This document shows positions 13,325 to 24,517 of a stretch of 64,000 nt of DNA, piece by piece; the first letter of the stretch is position 1; each line of letters begins with the position of its first letter. The stretch is taken from the NCBI GenBank assembly GCA_019188255.1, contig JAETXT010000015.1, positions 1,240,001 to 1,304,000 of the forward strand, given 5' to 3'. A program made the translations under genes and the position numbers. The notes under the pieces were generated by a model. The model ran no database searches, was not told where the DNA came from, and was given only the letters and a program-made list of their open reading frames with translations. The stretch is from Verticillium longisporum. Lineage: Eukaryota > Ascomycota > Sordariomycetes > Glomerellales > Plectosphaerellaceae.

Positions 13325-16300
13325 CAGGCCCAACTACAGCTCATATCTGGGCTCCAAGATGGCTGGGCGGGACGCAAGGGGGGGGGGTGGGCACGTAGGT
13401 AGGGACAAAAGTGGATGGGGGAAAATAACGAGTATCTAAGAGGATAATGATAAAAAGGCAGGGTCAGATGGAATAACGACCAGGAGGGATTGGGCGGCCA
13501 ACTTGCTCCTGTCTGGACGTAGGAGTGAGAACGCGATGTGAGGTGCAAATGGCAGAGAGCTTGGAGCCAACCCTGGCTACCTACGAGCTGAGACAACCAA
13601 CAGCGCGATGCAAGGTCGGCGTATACGTACTTGGGCAGGTACCTTAGCTGGAGGCAACCGAAAAGTGACGTGAGGAGAAGTAGGTACCTGGGAAGTTACG
13701 GACGGTGGGTTCTGGCTGAGAAGGCGCTCAACGTAGGTAGGTACCTAAAGTAGGCAGGCAGTATCCACCAAGTGAAGCACAGGAAGCTGCTGCACACGCC
13801 CGTATTCCGGGAAGGTGAGTGGAAGTGAGAAGTGGAAGTGGAGTTGGGAGTTGCGGGCTGGACGCACGCCCTGTAGGGTGCTCAAAGCAAGATGGGGGAG
13901 GGGGGATCTGGGCCCGGGGGCTGGCGTGGGTGGGCGGGCGGCTTTGGAGTCGGGGAAGTCGGCACCCAAGAACGTACAGTAGCAAAGGGAGCTACGGTGG
14001 GCTGCGTGGCAGTAAGGAAGCCGCCGTCAGTGTCGTGCAGTCAGTCGTGGCAACGGACGCAGCCGTGTGGCCCGAGAGTTTAGTAGGTAGGTACCTTAGG
14101 TAGGTACCTTAGGTTCGAGTCGACCAGCCTCCACGCCAATCGGGCGTTGCGCCTTGGTCGCCGAGGAACGGTAACGAGGACGTGCAGAGAGACAGATGTG
14201 GAAGAAGAAAGGTAATGTGAGTTGGTAAGGTGGATCAGGCAGGTTGTGGTGGGAAAGAATCTCTCAACTAATCTCTCAACTGATCGTAACTATCATCAAT
14301 CCAGCAGACGGCAAACGGACACCACGGACAGCATGGACTGTCTCTGTTCGTTCGCTGTAAATCGTCTCTGACCCGCCACCTGGCAATCGGGAGAGGGTCC
14401 CATCACACCATGTTTAGCATCTGTCATACCTACCTCCTCAAGGGTACCTATTTGCCCACCTAAGGTACTATGGAAGTGCATCGATCCGCACGTCTTAATA
14501 GATGAAGATCGCTGAAGCTACCCGACTAACATGTCTCTGCCCCATTGCTGTTTCATTCCGTCGCCTCCGGACTGCATACGGCGACGGCACGCTCTGACAC
14601 CTTCGCGTGCCATCCGTTCCCCACGTGAACTGTCGACATGAGGAGACGATGCAAGATAGGTCAAGGGTCACAGAGCAAACATGCAAACTTGCAAGCCCTG
14701 AGCCGATGACAGGGGCTTCGGCGTGTGGCCACACACGCATCGACTGTCCGATGTACTTGATGACCCCCACCGCCTGTCGATCGAACAGGCTCGCGTCTTT
14801 GCTTCCTTTTTGAAGGTGAGAGTGCAATCAGGCTGCACAGCACCCCCTTCGGGCATTGATCCTGGTCCGCCATCCATCCTCAGCCTGTCTGTACAACTTT
14901 ACAACGAAGTGGCGGCACGGGTGCCAACAGTAGCACGACTAATGAAGAAGTAGGCAATGGATGCTCCGGCCGTGTCGAAAATCGATGATCCTGGTCTTTT
15001 GGACTTCGATGGCCCGCATCTTTGCACACCTGCAGTCGCATCCGTGTCGTCGCCCCGATTCGTTGGCCAGTACACTGATACATACAGAGAGGGGTTGCAA
15101 TCGGTTAGCATGCCCACCATTGAGGGCCTTTGCCGAAACCTCCCCGGTCCGTGTGTGTGACGAGACAGCAGAGGTCATGGGCGTTGTCACTAGACGGCCG
15201 TCGATGGAGGTTAATGGTCATCGTCGTGGTGTTGAGGCTGCGAGTCGCCCTGCAGTAGGTAGGTACGGGGGCTGCTCCAATGCCCCGCTGGCCAGGGGCA
15301 AGGGTCATCTTGCTCATTGTCAGATGATGGTCACCCTCAGCTCTCAACCATTTTGACTGAGACGACGTGATCTAGACTCTGGCGATTGTCGACTGGCGGG
15401 CCTCCTTCCCCTACTGCCATTGCCTCACATTGCACTCGCTCGCTAAAAGTTACGCCGCCATCAGTCAGGTATGCTTTGGTGAGTACGTAGCTACCTACCT
15501 TAGGTGAGCAGGTCGGTAAGGTACCTAGGTAAGCAGGTGAAGATGATGCCTTCCCTGAGGTGTTGAGCTGCGCATTTGATGAGTACCCACCTAGGGACCT
15601 TGGAGAAGTAAGCGCTGTGGAATGCACAGGTGTCAAGCTACGCACTTGAGTGGAAAATCGAAACAGTCAACAGGCCAAGGCTCTGTTCATGCGTGGCGAT
15701 AGTGGCTTGAGCGCAATGCGGCGGGCTGGTCGTGGTGTTGAGTTTGGGGAAGGTCGGCCAGTGGATGGGAGAGCTGGCTCGAAGAAGCAACTTGCTCCTT
15801 TCTTCTCCCTCGCGGTCAGGGGCGCCTGTGCGGGCACCATCCATGGCATCCCACACGCGACCGGCCATTTCATGATAAAAACGCCACACCGGACGCCAGA
15901 AGCCTATAAGACGATTCAACACGTGAGTGGTGCGGCCCCTTCACGGCCACCGACTGCACTGCACCTTCCTGAACGCGCCAATCCTGCCTGCCTCTTGTGA
16001 AGGATGTTTGCTTGCTTGCTGTTGCCGCCGCTGCCACTGCCACTGCCATGCCGTGCCATGCCATTCATGCCGCCTGTCCCTTCCTTGCCCTTGCCTAGGT
16101 TGCTTGCTCTTGCCTCGCCTTGCCTTGCCTCGCCTTTTGCGGTAGGTACCTACCCACCTACCTACCTTACCTGCCTTGGGTGTCCAGTAGAAAGCTGACT
16201 GTGTTGTCCATCCTGTCGACCAGTCGCCCATCGCCAGCCAGCACTTTCCGTAGGTACCTACCTAGGTAGGGCCAGTAAATGCCTATGTGCCTACTGCCTG

Positions 16301-16602
16301 CCAGCCTCTCCGGGTTGCACCACCAGACCTGTCCAGGACCCAAGTCAGACTGATCTTCACCCTTTACTCGGCCCAACTCACCTGAACAGCGACTGTGGAT
16401 TTAACGCGCACGACTGAAATAGCAGCATCCAACCGCTCGTGGCCAGCGCGGTACGCTGGAGTCCCCGGCATCTCATTACCTTCGCCACAACCGTTCACGT
16501 CATCTCGACTCCGGCGCACGCCCATCTGCCCAACTGGCCCAACGTCCCGTTAGTACGACACTCCTCAGCGCGGCCTCTTCCTGAGCGTCCGCGCCTTTCA
16601 TC
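13325..16602. other. Intergenic spacer rich in TAGGTA/GGTACCT motifs
   Basis: No gene is supported. The part next to 13324 is the probable promoter and leader of the minus-strand transcription factor, with purine/pyrimidine tracts including a run of nine G near 13380. Repeated TAGGTACC-type motifs cluster here (see the repeat entry). Confidence 0.5.
13635..16270. repeat. Dispersed cluster of TAGGTACCTA-type short motifs
   Basis: Units built from TAGG, GGTACC and CCTA, often self-complementary, recur near 13640, 13685, 13735, 14085-14113, 14443-14468, 15258, 15488-15533, 16141-16170 and 16250-16270. Similar units occur at 3808-3823 and 39268-39318. They are short runs rather than one tandem array, and all lie between genes. 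Function unknown; they could be regulatory motifs or remnants of a simple repeat. Confidence 0.6.
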
Positions 16603-17667
16603 ATGCTGTCTCAATCGCCCCGTAGCGCGGGCATGTCTGTCTACGCCCTCATGCAACCGCAGTCATCCGACGATTCGCCTGAGTTCTTCAGACAACTCAT
16701 TGAAAGGCGCTTCGAGCTTGCCCTGACCACCCTCCCAACGCGACAGGAGCACACCGACGCCGGTCTTGTCGCAGATCTCGGTGACATCATTATTCATCTG
16801 TTGTCCATGGTGTCGAAAATTGCTGATGAGATTGTCGACGACCGTCGAATCAAACAAAGAGCGTACGGCGCCATGGTCGAAGATAGGACGGCTCGAAGAT
16901 ACACCCTCGCCATGAGCTTGCAAGACGTCGACGCGTCTCATCGAATCTTGAAGTGGGTTCACCCGTCAGAACGTCAAGCGTAGTCCTCATTGCCCGATGC
17001 AGTTTCTGACTCGCGATAGAGATATGCAATCTACTTTGAAAAGTACCGTCGACGGCTTCAGCCAGGCGTGGCAAAGACCACCCGTACTCCACCCTTCGGC
17101 TGGCCACGCCCGACCCGTGTCCATGTCCGTGTCCGTCTCGGAGCACATTCCCAGCCCCAGTTCAACCTTTTCAAGGTCCAGCGGCGGCCAGTCGGTCCAT
17201 GATCCGTCACGGGATCCCAGGCTCGAGGGCCACCAACCTGTACTGACCGAGCCTGCGAGGATCGACAAACCCTCGCCAGCGTCTGAACAAAACTACTCGC
17301 GCCCTTCAGAAAGGTCTGAGTCAGGTGCAGACAACGACGCCCTCGCAGACCCGGACATGGACGCCCTTCGAAATAGAGGCAAGGGCACCTACACCTGTAA
17401 GTATGGCATGAGCTGTACCAAAGGTGGAGTGGATATGCATGGCCAGTTAGTTATCTTTGAGCGCAACTGCATGTTTCGGTCAGTCGTCGCACTCTGGCCT
17501 ATTGTTTCGTCACTATCCAGCTCACTGACTCATTCCACAGACAACACATGGACAAGCATAAAAAGCCATATAAATGTACGAAGCCCGGCTGCCCTAACAA
17601 GGATGGGTTTGCCAGGAAAGACCAGCTTGAGCGACACATGCAGAATGTCAAGCACGATGTTCCATGA
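16603..17667 (+). CDS. C2H2-type zinc-finger protein
   Basis: Three exons give 311 residues. The second intron, 17479-17540, is clear (GTCAGT donor, CTGAC branch, CACAG acceptor) and joins MFR to QHMDKHKKPYKC. The first is less certain: I use 16953-17019 with acceptor CGATAG; a donor at 16980 keeps the same frame but gives only 40 nt. The C-terminus holds two zinc-finger modules: YTC-KYGMSC with HMDKH after a long spacer, and YKCTKPGC with a distal HMQNVKH pair, containing GFARKDQLERH as in DNA-contacting C2H2 helices. The N-terminal half has helical segments (DLGDIIIHLLSMVSKIADEI) and a Ser/Pro-rich linker. Probably a nuclear DNA-binding protein; targets unknown. The start ATG is the first in frame and could be at residue 11. 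Confidence 0.75.
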
Positions 17668-19860
17668 CCGCGGCTAGATTGGAGTTCCGCAATCCTTTGC
17701 TCTGGCCCTAGTTATGGCTGGAGCGCTCCAAAATACTATTCACGCGCAGCGCGGCGGTGATTTCGCTGTTGGAATACCGTTTCGTGTCAGGTTCGGGGGC
17801 AATTTGGCTCTGCTGGCTGCGCCGTTTGATCCCCCAGATCCTGTGGCGCCAGACTTCCCGACCGGCATGCCAACTGCTAGGCCTGTTGCGCTCGAGGTCT
17901 GGACCAATCAACATATGGCCCTCTATTGACTTGGGGAATCAGCTTCATCGTCTGGAGTCTCTATGGGTAACCCCTCCGAATATTGTGGCGCCAAAGACGT
18001 GGAAATATATGTTTGCTTCCACATCCATCGACGTTGTTTCTGCACCATAAACTCAAGTCTCTTTACGGGGAAACTTTCTCCTGTCCCTGCGTCGATTCGT
18101 CACCATGGAAGGCTAGAATGGCTTCGCTCTGCCTTCTTCCCCTCGTTCCCTCCTCGCTTCCTTGTCGCTGGGACGTCATCAGCGATTCGTCTGATTGGCC
18201 GTCGGCCACCGGACTTTATTCCGTGTCTGGTGATATTCCCGTCCTGCGGTTCTGTCATCCACAAGCTCGTTCATCCGCCTCGTCATTGAAACTATGCCAA
18301 TGCGGATACGCTGCATAGCTGCCCAAGCAACGAGGCAGCTAGTAGGGTGCTTCCTAGCCTACTCATATGCCACAGGAATATTGTCGTGGAGGATGCTATC
18401 GCCAAACGCGACACTCTCTCCAAAAGGCAGCAAACACTGGAAAAAGGGTGGCCGCTCAGCAGCTGCAGTCACCAACGGGCGGCCAAGCCCCCTACTAGAA
18501 CGCCGAATTCTAGGATAGCATGCGCATGAGGGTCTTAAAAAGAGGCGGCAGACGACGGCGACCGAGGCAAGGATTGCTTTGTTCGCACGCACACGCGCAA
18601 ACATCCTTGATGCGCGTCATGGGGCGTGGAGCAAGCATGCTACGTACAGAGGGTATTGGGGAATTCGGTCGGTGTGAGTTGACAAACAGACAGCTGAATT
18701 TAGGAGACCTGAGAGGGTAGGACTTGGTCTGCAGACGAGTAAAATGATCAAATGCGGTGGGTTGCATGGAACAGAGGCCCAGCGACTATCAGTTCTCAGT
18801 AAGCCGCATGCACTCGACGCGGGACGCAACTGTATTGTGCAGGTTCGTGCGCCACTGCGCTAACCTTTGTTATAGTCCATCAGTGGCATTTAATTATGAC
18901 GAATTGCGAAATGTGATTGGGTCTAGGTCTACGATCGGGACTCTGCATCGGCTCACCGCATTGCCCAACGAATTTCGCGAAGGCGGCTGCAGGCTGCCTA
19001 CCGTGGATCCGATGTTTCTGGTATGCTCCTGCATCTCGATGGCCATGAGTGGCGAACATTCGGACAAGATACGCTATTCTGCCTGGAAAAAAGAAAGTTG
19101 GCATTCCTCGTGTTCGAAGGCAAATGCGAGTGGGAATCAGTTGCCATGTCGTGGAATATAGCACGGCCTCGGCCGAGAGCGGAACATCTAGTACGAGAAA
19201 AGAGGAAACATCTCGCGTCTGCCGGTGAAAGAACACCACGAAAAGCATCAAAAGAAGGGAGAAAACAACGCTACGATGCTTCCACCTGGTCTCATTGGCC
19301 ATACCACCTTGCAAGCGCCGCCGAGAGCAACTCGGGGCCGGCACTAGGCCGACTCCTAGCCGGCGTGGCGTAACCCCCTTCCGGCGTCGTCACGTTTGAC
19401 CCTACGCGACAGCGCATCTGATGCAGCTTGAACTCTTAAATTCTACGCCGAGAAAGGGGAAATGGGTATATCGGGCAAGAATCCTACACCTTCCGACTGA
19501 TCTTTCGCCTTGGCTGCGGATCCCTGCATCGTAACTCCAGCGTTTCACTGGGCCAGAACTCAGTGATTGCGCAACCGCCTCCTTGGTCCAGAAGAAGATT
19601 GATCGCCAAAGTGTTCTTGCCGCTCTTTGCGCCGACTTGCTCGGTGTGGTGATCGAACGATACGCCTAAAGGATCATCCTCCAGCAGCCACGACCCACGG
19701 TGACGGGGTTTTCTACGAGGAGCGCATCACCAAGTAAGATGAGAGTTGGCACAATGCGTTGTCGTCCCACCAGCCCGCGCAGTTCAATGTTTCTCGGACG
19801 GCCCAGCCTCACTGAGTTTCCTCCTTTCGCGATTGTGGCCCTTGTATGATACTCAGCCCA
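17668..19860. other. Intergenic region, no supported gene
   Basis: Short open frames only, with no motif or splice structure I can defend. It contains the 3' end of the C2H2 gene and the promoter side of the amine oxidase gene. Confidence 0.5.
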
Positions 19861-19865
19861 TGTGC

Positions 19866-19875
19866 TATATAAAAG
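19866..19875 (+). promoter_or_regulatory. TATA box (TATATAAAAG) of the fructosyl-amino-acid oxidase gene
   Basis: A near-consensus TATATAAAAG lies about 103 nt before the chosen ATG at 19978, a normal distance for a fungal TATA promoter. It also suggests a tightly regulated, inducible gene. Confidence 0.65.
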
Positions 19876-19977
19876 GGGCGACGCAGACATCGTTTTGGGT
19901 TGTGTTGATTCGCAGCCCTGACTAACATGCAACAAGCTTTAGGTCAAGCCACGCATCCAGTTATAGCATCTGTTACA

Positions 19978-21387
19978 ATGGCCGACATTACTCAAGCGCA
20001 GAGCATCATCATCGTTGGCGGCGGCAACTTTGGTGCCGCAACCGCACTCAGCCTGGCCAAAAGCCACAAGGACAAAGTCGTCACGCTCATCGACACAACG
20101 CCCCTCGCCAACCCGCGCGCCGCTTCACACGACATCAACAAGATTGTGCGGGACGACTATGCAGACATTCTGTACATGCGCATGATGGTCAAGGCCATGC
20201 AGCAGTGGCGCGAGGACAAACTTTACACCGAATACTACCACCAGGTCGGCATGCTGCGGGCCGATCCGGGCAACTTTAGCGATGGAAGCATGCGCAACTA
20301 CAAAAAGCTGAACGTGCAGAGCCGCGCCGAGTGGCTCGACGTCGATGAGGTCCGAAGGCGCTTTAACGGCGCCTTTGCAGACGGCGACTTTGAGGGACTT
20401 GACAAGGTCATGTACAATCCAGATTGCGGCTGGGCCGAGGCCGACAAGGCCCTTGGGGCCGTTCTCCAGGCTGCTCAGGCTGAGGGGGCACGACACCACG
20501 TCGGCGATGTGGAGAAGCTCATCTTCAACGAAGGGGGCGCCTGCGTCGGCGTGCAGTTGAGAGGCGGCGACGAGATGCGCGCGGACGCGGTGCTCCTCTG
20601 CACCGGGGCTCGGACACCTCTGCTCCTGGCCGACAGCGCGCCCGACAGGGCGGAGTTGCATGCAGGCCACAGAGTCGAGGCCACGGGTGCCGTCAGCTTC
20701 ACGGGGCGCTTTACCGGCGCGCAGAAGGACAAGTACACGGGCGTGCCGGTGTGCAAAAACGTCCTGCCGCAGGTCAAGGGCGAGAGCATGGGCATGACCG
20801 CCGAGGGCGTCATCAAGTTCAACTGCGACATGAGCTTCACCAACATGCAGCTCCACAAGCCCTCGGGCCAGCGCATGTCGATGGCGCCGGATGACGAGCA
20901 GTACGCCACGTGGTTCAACCGCGCCTTCTCCTCGCGGTTCGAGAAGAGAGCGCTCAGCACCATGAGGGGCCTGTACGGCAAGGAGGTCGACGGCGTCAAG
21001 ATCGAGAGGTTCCGCATGTGCTGGTCAGTTGTTCTCTTTGGCCTCCCAGCCGTCACCCCGCCCCCCCCACGCGCCGTGTTTCTCGACCGAACTAACTGTC
21101 GACGCAGGGACGCCACGACCAAGTCGCACGACTTTCTCATCACGCCGCACCCCCACTGCGCGAACCTGTTTGTTGCGACGGGCGGCTCGTTCCACGGGTG
21201 GAAGTTCCTGCCCGTCATTGGCGAGTACATTGTCGACATGCTGTTCGGGCGACTGGCGCCCGAGTATGCGGACCGCTGGGCGTGGGACCCGGTCAGCGAG
21301 GATGAGCACAGGGCGAACCCGACGTACGACGTCGAGTTTGACCTGCCCGAGTGGCTGGATGGCGGCATGCAGTGTACGACTTGGTAA
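19978..21387 (+). CDS. Fructosyl-amino-acid oxidase (amadoriase), FAD-dependent
   Basis: Two exons (19978-21023, 21108-21387) encode 441 residues. The enzyme oxidatively removes the sugar from glycated amino acids (Amadori products), giving an osone, the free amino acid and H2O2. The N-terminus has the FAD Rossmann motif IIIVGGGNFGAATA, followed by the HDINKIVRDDYADILYM block. RMCW at about residue 348 lies where the family attaches FAD covalently through Cys. The C-terminal ATGGSFHGWKFLPVIG block is a family hallmark. The 84-nt intron has a CTAAC branch site and is a multiple of three without a stop, so retention would insert 28 residues just after the flavin Cys. I chose MADITQ because it gives the usual length; an upstream in-frame ATG at 19927 would add 17 residues. 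Confidence 0.9.
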   Translation: MADITQAQSIIIVGGGNFGAATALSLAKSHKDKVVTLIDTTPLANPRAASHDINKIVRDDYADILYMRMMVKAMQQWREDKLYTEYYHQVGMLRADPGNFSDGSMRNYKKLNVQSRAEWLDVDEVRRRFNGAFADGDFEGLDKVMYNPDCGWAEADKALGAVLQAAQAEGARHHVGDVEKLIFNEGGACVGVQLRGGDEMRADAVLLCTGARTPLLLADSAPDRAELHAGHRVEATGAVSFTGRFTGAQKDKYTGVPVCKNVLPQVKGESMGMTAEGVIKFNCDMSFTNMQLHKPSGQRMSMAPDDEQYATWFNRAFSSRFEKRALSTMRGLYGKEVDGVKIERFRMCWSVVLFGLPAVTPPPPRAVFLDRTNCRRRDATTKSHDFLITPHPHCANLFVATGGSFHGWKFLPVIGEYIVDMLFGRLAPEYADRWAWDPVSEDEHRANPTYDVEFDLPEWLDGGMQCTTW

Positions 21388-21735
21388 AGCTGGAGGGATA
21401 CGTGGGTAAGGGGTTCGGGAAGCATCTTTAGAAAGAGAGGGGCCTGCGAAGAAGACGGAGAATGAGAAACGGGGTACCGGCACACGCATGTAGAAAGAAT
21501 CAAGATCTTGCCTCCTTGTATTCAAAAAGTCGCACAACAGATGGTGGGGGGTGATGTGTGTGTATGTACATGTCCAACCTCGGCTAGGAGGCCAACAACA
21601 ATAAATGGCAACCTGCATTTTTGTTTGTTCTCCGCAACTTGGCCAGTTTGCAGTTGCTCCGTTTCCTCCCTCGTCTCGCACCCCTTCCCTTCCCCTGCGC
21701 ATCCCCCATGCAGAACTCGTAGAGCTCGTCTCCCT

Positions 21736-22511
21736 TCATGCTCCGTTGACCTCAACCTTTCCCTCCGTCTTCTCGAGGTAGGCGACGAGATCGGCAATGG
21801 TGACGACCTTGAGACCAAACTTGCGGGCAAACGCGATGCAGCCCTCGGCGCGCATCATGCCGCCGCCCTCGCGCAGGGCCTTGCCCTCTACCTCGACGCC
21901 GTCCTCGACGAGCTCGCAAATGACGCCCGCGTCGCCGGTGCCGGCGAGCCTGGCAAAGTCAACAGCGGCCTCGGTGTGACCGGGCCGCACGCGGACGCCG
22001 CCCTCACGGGCGCGCAGCGGGAAGACGTGGCCGGGGCGGCGGAGGTCCGCGGGCTTGGAGCCCTTGGCGGCGAGGGTGCGGCAGGTCAGGGCGCGGTCGT
22101 GGGCCGAGGTGCCGGTGGTGACAGAGGGGTCGGCGGCATCGACGGAGAGGGTGTAGGCGGTGCCGCGGGGTCCTGGGTCGCGGTCAGGGGGACCATTTGC
22201 GGCAGCTCGAGGGACTCGGTGAGGTGGGGGCTAGCGGTGCGCAGATGAGGCCGGAGGAGTGGCGGATCATGAAGGCCATTTGGGCCGTGGTTATGGACTG
22301 GGCGGAGATGATGAGGTCGGCTTCATTCTCGCGCGAAGGGTCGTCGAGGACAACGAGGAACTCGCCGTTGCCTAGCGAGGGGAATTCGGTTAGCATGGTG
22401 GTCGGACTAAGAGTTGGGGAGAGGAAGGCGCAATTTATGGGACGTACGGAATGCGGCGATGGCGTCGGGGATCGTGTCGAAAGCCGACGCGGGTAATGTG
22501 GAAGAGGGCAT
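21736..22511 (-). CDS. RIB3: 3,4-dihydroxy-2-butanone 4-phosphate synthase (riboflavin biosynthesis), two apparent frameshifts
   Basis: Converts ribulose 5-phosphate to dihydroxybutanone phosphate plus formate, supplying the four-carbon unit of riboflavin. Exon 1 (22511-22448, MPSSTLPAS) joins exon 2 (from 22371) through a 76-nt intron with a CTAAC branch. Hallmarks in order: VVLDDPSRENEADLI (metal and substrate loop), MAFMIRHSSGLICAPL, LTESLELPQMV, GTAYTLSVDA, TTGTSAHDRALT, RRPGHVFPLRAREGGV and RPGHTEAAVDFARLAG. The frame breaks twice within 65 nt, at the G5 run 22226-22230 and the G4 run 22167-22170 (C runs on the coding strand). One added base at each gives 233 residues, the normal length. 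Since this is a biosynthetic housekeeping gene, sequencing errors are more likely than decay. Divergent from COQ3. Confidence 0.88.
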
Positions 22512-23623
22512 GATGGCGTTCGCTGTGAATTTTGGGTATCGCAATCGAGTTTGAAGGGTGTCGCCGGAGGGAGATTGGCGATGGTGGTTGCGGTGGTGAG
22601 GTGGTGACTCTTCCCGGGTGTTCACAGAGGGGTCAGCGAAGTTTTTAGGGGTCCTATGGACATGCGCCGAGTGGAGGGGTAAAGGTGAAGCGACGGCAAG
22701 CAGCGCGCGGGTGACTGTCGATTGGGTCGAGCAATATGGTTTGATCGGTCGTGAAGAGGTAGAAGGGAGCAGATGAGAGGAGAACCCAAGAGATCTGGCG
22801 ATGTTGAACCTAGTACCTACTACCTGCTCAGCGGGATGCCAGATCGGTGTCGTGGGACCGACTGCTCTGGGCAAGCACGCGCATCAGTGTAGCGTCCCGC
22901 TCTCGGCTGCTCTTGACTCAGGACGGCGAGGCCGGCGGAGGAGGGGCAATGGCCCACTGTCCTGGCACCTGCCCGCCTGCCTGCGGCTTTGACGTGCTCA
23001 TGCTCATGCTGATGCTCATGCCACTGCTGACTGATGGACGGTCCTCGGTGGAGTCGAAGGGACCCCATTGCCGGGTACCAGCCGCGGCTCAGAGGCTTAG
23101 GTAACCCTACCGAATTGGGTTCCCGCGCGGCTTCCACCTTTTTCTCCCGCCCCAGTATAGGCACTTGTTCTGAATGATGCTGACCAAGCCATATCTGAGG
23201 TGACCAAGAGTTTGGTGATGCGCAATTCGACACCAGCACTCTGTGAATTGCACGCAATATTCCCGCCGCAGTCATCAAAAGCAATGGATACTACGTGGGA
23301 ACCTTGGCCCTGCCCAAGTCCCTCCTTGTAATTCAGCCGATGCCGAAGGAGGGGTCAGGTCAGATGGGCCTCGCCCGCTCGGTCAGCCTCGGTCTGCAAA
23401 GCCGAACGAACGAGCCACCGCGGCAGCCACTTTCACATGGCTCAGGCTGGCACTGTCGTGGCACTGCGCTGCACTGCACCGCACGGCACCTGCTTATGCT
23501 CATCATCATCGCAAGCTCCAAGCAGCCTGGCCTGAGCTTGGCCTAGCTTCCTTTGGCTGAAGCTTCACTTTCTCGTCACCTTTTTCTTGTAACACCGGCA
23601 CGGCCGACCATCGCAACCACATA
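22512..23623. other. Divergent promoter region between RIB3 and COQ3
   Basis: About 1.1 kb separates the two divergent starts. It contains GC-rich direct repeats such as several GCTCATGCT units near 23000, but no open frame with family features. An upstream ATG in frame with RIB3 exon 1 exists at 22874 but would give an atypical N-terminus. Confidence 0.5.
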
Positions 23624-24517
23624 ATGGCCACTCCCCGGGCAGCGACAGCCGCTCTGCTTCGGCAGCTGCGTCGAGCTCGCCCCTCAGCAACACGACAGTC
23701 ATTACGAGCCGCGACAGCAACTCCCCCAACCCACGCCAGGCTCTCGTCGACCTTCTCGTCAGTCAACGCTGAGGAAATCTCCCACTTCAACGGTCTCGCT
23801 GCCTCGTGGTGGGATCCCCACGGCTCCTCCCGCCTCCTGCACCTCATGAATCCGCTGCGACACGACTTTATCCGCGCCTGCCAGGCTTCGACTGCCGACG
23901 CGCCGCCCCCTTCGTCGGCCGCCACGGCCCGCTATCTCGACGTCGGCTGCGGCGGCGGCATCTTCGCCGAGTCGGCCGCCCGCCTGCCCACAACAGCCTC
24001 GGTCACGGCCATTGACCCTTCGCCCGAAGTCCTCGCCATCGCCCGCGCCCATGCCCGCCGCGACCCGGCCCTGCGCCCGCCCCAGCTGACCTACCTACCG
24101 GCCACCATCGAGACGCTGCCCGTGCCGGCGACGCCCGCGGACCGCTTCGACGTCGTCTCCGTCTTCGAGGTCGTCGAGCACGTCGACTCGCCCGCCGAAT
24201 TCCTCGCGCGCTGCGCCCCCTTTGTCAAGCCTGGCGGCTGGCTCGTCGGTAGCACCATCGCCCGCACCTGGGTCAGCTGGCTGACGACAAACTTTCTCGC
24301 CGAGGACGTGCTCGGCATCGTGCCCAAGGGTACCCACGACTGGCACAAATACATCAACGACGCCGAGCTGACGGCCTGGTTCGCCGGGCAGAGCGGCTGG
24401 GCGAGCCCCCGCATCATGGGTGTCGTCTACGTGCCCGGCGTCGGGTGGCGCGAGGTCGCCGGCAGCGAGAAGGTGGGCAACTACTTTTTCGCGTTCCGGC
24501 GGGAGATCGCCGCGTAA
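23624..24517 (+). CDS. COQ3: Ubiquinone biosynthesis O-methyltransferase, mitochondrial
   Basis: A single uninterrupted frame of 297 residues. COQ3 performs both O-methylations of the ubiquinone head group on the matrix side of the inner membrane, using S-adenosylmethionine. The first 40 or so residues are rich in Arg, Ala, Ser and Thr with no acidic residue, as in a mitochondrial targeting peptide. Then come the family signatures: NAEEISHFNGLAASWWDPHG, LHLMNPLRHDFI, SAM motif I LDVGCGGGIFAESAA at about residues 105-119, FDVVSVFEVVEHV, FVKPGGWLVGSTIAR and GTHDWHKYI near residue 240. The coding sequence is very GC-rich and has no intron. The upstream ATG is the only one that adds the targeting peptide. 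Its neighbours suggest no operon-like grouping. Confidence 0.93.
   Translation: MATPRAATAALLRQLRRARPSATRQSLRAATATPPTHARLSSTFSSVNAEEISHFNGLAASWWDPHGSSRLLHLMNPLRHDFIRACQASTADAPPPSSAATARYLDVGCGGGIFAESAARLPTTASVTAIDPSPEVLAIARAHARRDPALRPPQLTYLPATIETLPVPATPADRFDVVSVFEVVEHVDSPAEFLARCAPFVKPGGWLVGSTIARTWVSWLTTNFLAEDVLGIVPKGTHDWHKYINDAELTAWFAGQSGWASPRIMGVVYVPGVGWREVAGSEKVGNYFFAFRREIAA

Noticed and set aside
14108..14120. GGTTCGAGTCG, resembling a tRNA B box
   Set aside because: The last positions deviate from GGTTCRANYCC and no A box or acceptor stem can be drawn around it.
18880..19344. Minus-strand frame with a hydrophobic segment (154 residues)
   Set aside because: One possible membrane helix, but the rest looks random and no homologous motif is visible.
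20125..21503. Long minus-strand frames opposite the oxidase gene
   Set aside because: Antisense shadows of a GC-rich coding sequence; the plus strand carries the FAD and family motifs.
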